A program made the translations under genes and the position numbers. Shown here piece by piece: positions 62,576 to 63,505 of a stretch of 63,505 nt of DNA. Each line of letters starts with the position of its first letter. The first letter of the stretch is position 1. The notes beneath the pieces are model-generated. The model was not told where the DNA came from and did not search any database. It worked only from the letters and a program-made list of their open reading frames with translations. Location: positions 1-63,505 of the IMG/VR virus record IMGVR_UViG_3300025098_000035, one strand, 5' to 3'. Source of the stretch: a virus.

Positions 62576-63505
62576 TCTATCAACTCATTTTGTTTTTTTA
62601 ATCTCGCCACCAGCACATCAACATAGGTGTTGTCGTTTCCGGGCCACTCGTTTACCTTCTCCATCATGTCTCCCCATACATAGAGTATGGCAAAGACCGT
62701 ATCGGGCTTGGTATCGAAGTGTCCTTTGACAGTCCGGTGGAATTGATTCATCATGGCAAATCTACTGCCAAGTGTATTTAAGGAATCTAAAAGTTTCTCT
62801 CGTAGTACGAGCCAATCATTAGCGATGAAGTCATTCATCCAATCATCGTCATCATCTACTGCATCGAGGTGGGCGAGCGCATCCGGTGTTTTGGGTAGGC
62901 TCTCTAAGTAGTTCACTGCTGAACGAAGGTCGCCGTTCTTTACTTCGACAACTCGCTCATAGTATTCACTCCATTCGGAGGGTGCGCCACATGACTCAAG
63001 GCGAGCGAGGTGCTTCGCACCCTGCTTAGGAGTCACCGGCTTGAAGGCATACATTTGACAACGGCTCTTAATAGCCGGTCTAATTTTGTCGGGATAATTA
63101 GCGGTGAGAACGAACAGTACTCGGTCAGCGTACTTCTCCATGATACCCCGTAGAGCATCCTGTGAAGCAGGGGTCAGCCCGCAAGCCTCATCGCAAACAA
63201 CGACCTTTCTTTGCACTCCTACACCGCTAAGGCGAGCGAAGTGCTTAATCTCATTGCGGATGAAGTCAATGCCTCTATCGTCACTTGCATTCATCCACAG
63301 AACATTCATGTCGTTGTTCCACTGACCGAGCATGGTATGTGTAATCGCATTAGCCGCACTTGTTTTACCAGTTCCCGATGGGCCGACCAGTAGGAGTGCT
63401 GACGGGTATGAGTCCGTTTCAGCCCAAGCCTTGAAATCTGTAACAAACTCTACATTACCGGCAATCTCTTGCCATGATGTAGGGCGGATTTGCTCATTCC
63501 AATTT
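62572..63505 (-). CDS. Replication factor C small subunit-like clamp loader, 5' end outside window
   Basis: An AAA+ clamp loader that opens PCNA and places it on primed DNA. The frame stays open to the window edge, so the first residues are missing; 310 residues are visible. The visible start reads NWNEQIRPTSWQEIAGN, like the RFC-box region. Walker A GPSGTGKT, Walker B VVVCDEA and sensor/arginine-finger SRCQ follow. The C-terminal collar domain is helical. An internal ATG at 63333 is not the start since it would remove Walker A. The large RFC subunit, if any, lies outside the window. Confidence 0.92.
   Translation of the reverse strand, partial: NWNEQIRPTSWQEIAGNVEFVTDFKAWAETDSYPSALLLVGPSGTGKTSAANAITHTMLGQWNNDMNVLWMNASDDRGIDFIRNEIKHFARLSGVGVQRKVVVCDEACGLTPASQDALRGIMEKYADRVLFVLTANYPDKIRPAIKSRCQMYAFKPVTPKQGAKHLARLESCGAPSEWSEYYERVVEVKNGDLRSAVNYLESLPKTPDALAHLDAVDDDDDWMNDFIANDWLVLREKLLDSLNTLGSRFAMMNQFHRTVKGHFDTKPDTVFAILYVWGDMMEKVNEWPGNDNTYVDVLVARLKKQNELIE

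Noticed and set aside
1-63505. tRNA genes, integrase, attachment sites or replication origin
   Set aside because: I looked for cloverleaf-like arms, recombinase motifs and clustered inverted repeats and saw none that I could support by eye.

Overview
The window looks like most of the genome of a tailed double-stranded DNA virus (Caudoviricetes, HK97-type head) that infects an archaeon. The head-tail genes are of the usual caudovirus kind: large terminase, portal, HK97-type prohead protease, major capsid protein, tail tube, tape measure, tail hub and tail fibres. The replication genes are archaeal/eukaryotic in type: family B DNA polymerase, PCNA clamp, replication factor C, a PriS-PriL-like primase, an XPF-type nuclease and a RecA/Sak4-like ATPase. 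It also carries a group II chaperonin (thermosome). A thermosome plus an archaeal replisome in a marine-looking virus is the hallmark of the magroviruses, attributed to Marine Group II Euryarchaeota (Poseidoniales); that assignment is inference from gene content. Several short basic proteins resemble families common in marine phages.

Layout: bases 1-48,865 are one long rightward block of virion genes. In order: terminase (815-2293); small Cys-rich and basic proteins (2324-3326); a protein with a C-terminal LAGLIDADG domain (3348-4646); portal (4646-6421); small coiled-coil and zinc proteins; a 1,948-residue protein with a DNA-ligase-like domain (7836-13682); protease-scaffold (13723-15114) with a probable nested scaffold start; capsid (15147-16247); a likely decoration protein; connector-type proteins; tail tube (21096-22988); a chaperone-like overlapping pair (23434-24089); tape measure (24086-25123); a 6,115-residue giant tail/adhesin protein (26341-44688); hub and fibre genes to 48,865. 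Bases 48,931-63,505 are a leftward block of replication and accessory genes that meets the virion block tail to tail near 48.9 kb. From its 5' end it reads RFC (cut by the window edge), a probable ssDNA-binding protein, Sak4-like ATPase, PCNA, DNA methyltransferase, PolB, MazG-like protein, Cas4-like nuclease, a small protein with a PCNA-binding-like motif, primase, a winged-helix protein, XPF-like nuclease, AAA+ helicase-like ATPase, DEDD exonuclease, thermosome, and two tiny zinc-ribbon proteins, one of which matches the catalytic domain of transcript cleavage factor TFS.

Genes are tightly packed: stop and start codons overlap (ATGA, TAATG, TGATG) or the stop codon is built into a strong Shine-Dalgarno site (TGAGGTG), so translation is probably coupled. 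No gap without a gene exceeds about 135 bases. No tRNA, rRNA, integrase, insertion sequence or CRISPR array was seen. A clear TATA-like box precedes the AAA+ ATPase gene. The two virion genes expected to be most abundant share a near-identical A-rich leader.

Most interesting points: the ligase-like domain inside a giant head-module protein, the TFS-like zinc ribbon, the altered PolB motif C (His for the first Asp), the single-chain primase, the nested scaffold start, the candidate tail-chaperone frameshift and the 18-kb adhesin gene.
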